This document shows positions 63,804 through 64,000 of a DNA stretch of 64,000 nucleotides, one piece after another; positions within the stretch are counted from its first letter, which is position 1, and each line of letters opens with the position of its first letter. The notes under the pieces are model-generated. The model had not been told where the DNA came from. It ran no database searches and saw only the letters and a list, made by a program, of their open reading frames with translations. A program made the position numbers and the translations under genes. The DNA is from Anodontia alba (taxonomy: Eukaryota; Mollusca; Bivalvia; Lucinida; Lucinidae): positions 33,805,136 through 33,869,135 of the forward strand of contig OZ024828.1 of assembly GCA_964016985.1 (NCBI GenBank), in the 5' to 3' direction.

Positions 63804-64000
63804 GTGATCAAATTAAATGAAATCTGTCATTTGTCACACTGAATAACTTGGTTGGCACTGTTGTCATTAGCTTTTGGCAGGGTACTTGAAGCAAGTTCAT
63901 GGGTTCATCTAATTCTTCTAGTCTTTTTCACCTTCTGAAAACTGGCCCAGCATGACTGCAGTGCTTTTGAGCCTCAAAATTAACAATACTGAGTTATATA
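63804..64000. other. Unassigned right end
   Basis: No feature recognised; cut by the window edge. Confidence 0.3.

Overview
The window is AT-rich metazoan DNA with almost no host coding sequence and a very dense, nested repeat population. Four kinds of evidence suggest a mollusc, most likely a bivalve: tRNA-headed SINEs, elements built from 125-190 bp tandem cores with ends such as CTAGTT or ggtgagctattgtgatc, several TTAA-bounded palindromic MITE families, and mariner elements. The organism is an inference; no species marker gene is present.

Layout. 0.5-9 kb holds TTAA-bounded MITEs (called M1 and D here), long hairpins (family C), two SINEs and two tandem-core elements. 9,214-14,213 holds one young 5.0-kb element with DIRS-retrotransposon architecture: perfect 139-bp inverted repeats, unique terminal extensions, and an internal region complementary to the circle junction. 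It has no recognisable coding capacity and none of the MITEs that crowd the rest of the window. 14.5-17 kb is a tandem-core element split by a nearly intact mariner (perfect 29-bp inverted repeats, TA duplication, transposase with one frameshift). 17-37 kb is a patchwork of tandem-core elements, MITEs, SINEs and a CAGGC-ended element, plus a low-confidence minus-strand gene candidate at 28.1-22.0 kb (signal peptide and phase-compatible exon-like segments). 37-43 kb has more MITEs and a possible lone exon near 39.2 kb. 43.7-46.4 kb is a stratified nest of two tandem-core elements, a LINE 3' end and a mariner 3' end. 48-49 kb has an old 0.6-kb TTAA MITE (M2) split by a SINE. 50.7-51.5 kb has a CAGGGTGGCC-ended element inside a GAAC/GTTC-rich repeat. 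53.5-54.3 kb is a CCATGGTT/GATC array. 58.6-61.5 kb is a four-copy array of M2 with identical 108-bp spacers. The right end is a tandem-core element ending CTAGTT.

How the parts relate. No host pathway is visible. The window is best read as a record of transposition. SINE insertions consistently show 13-bp target duplications. Several MITE families duplicate TTAA, and paralogous empty sites inside the window support individual insertions. The same hairpin cores recur inside MITEs with different ends, which suggests modular exchange.
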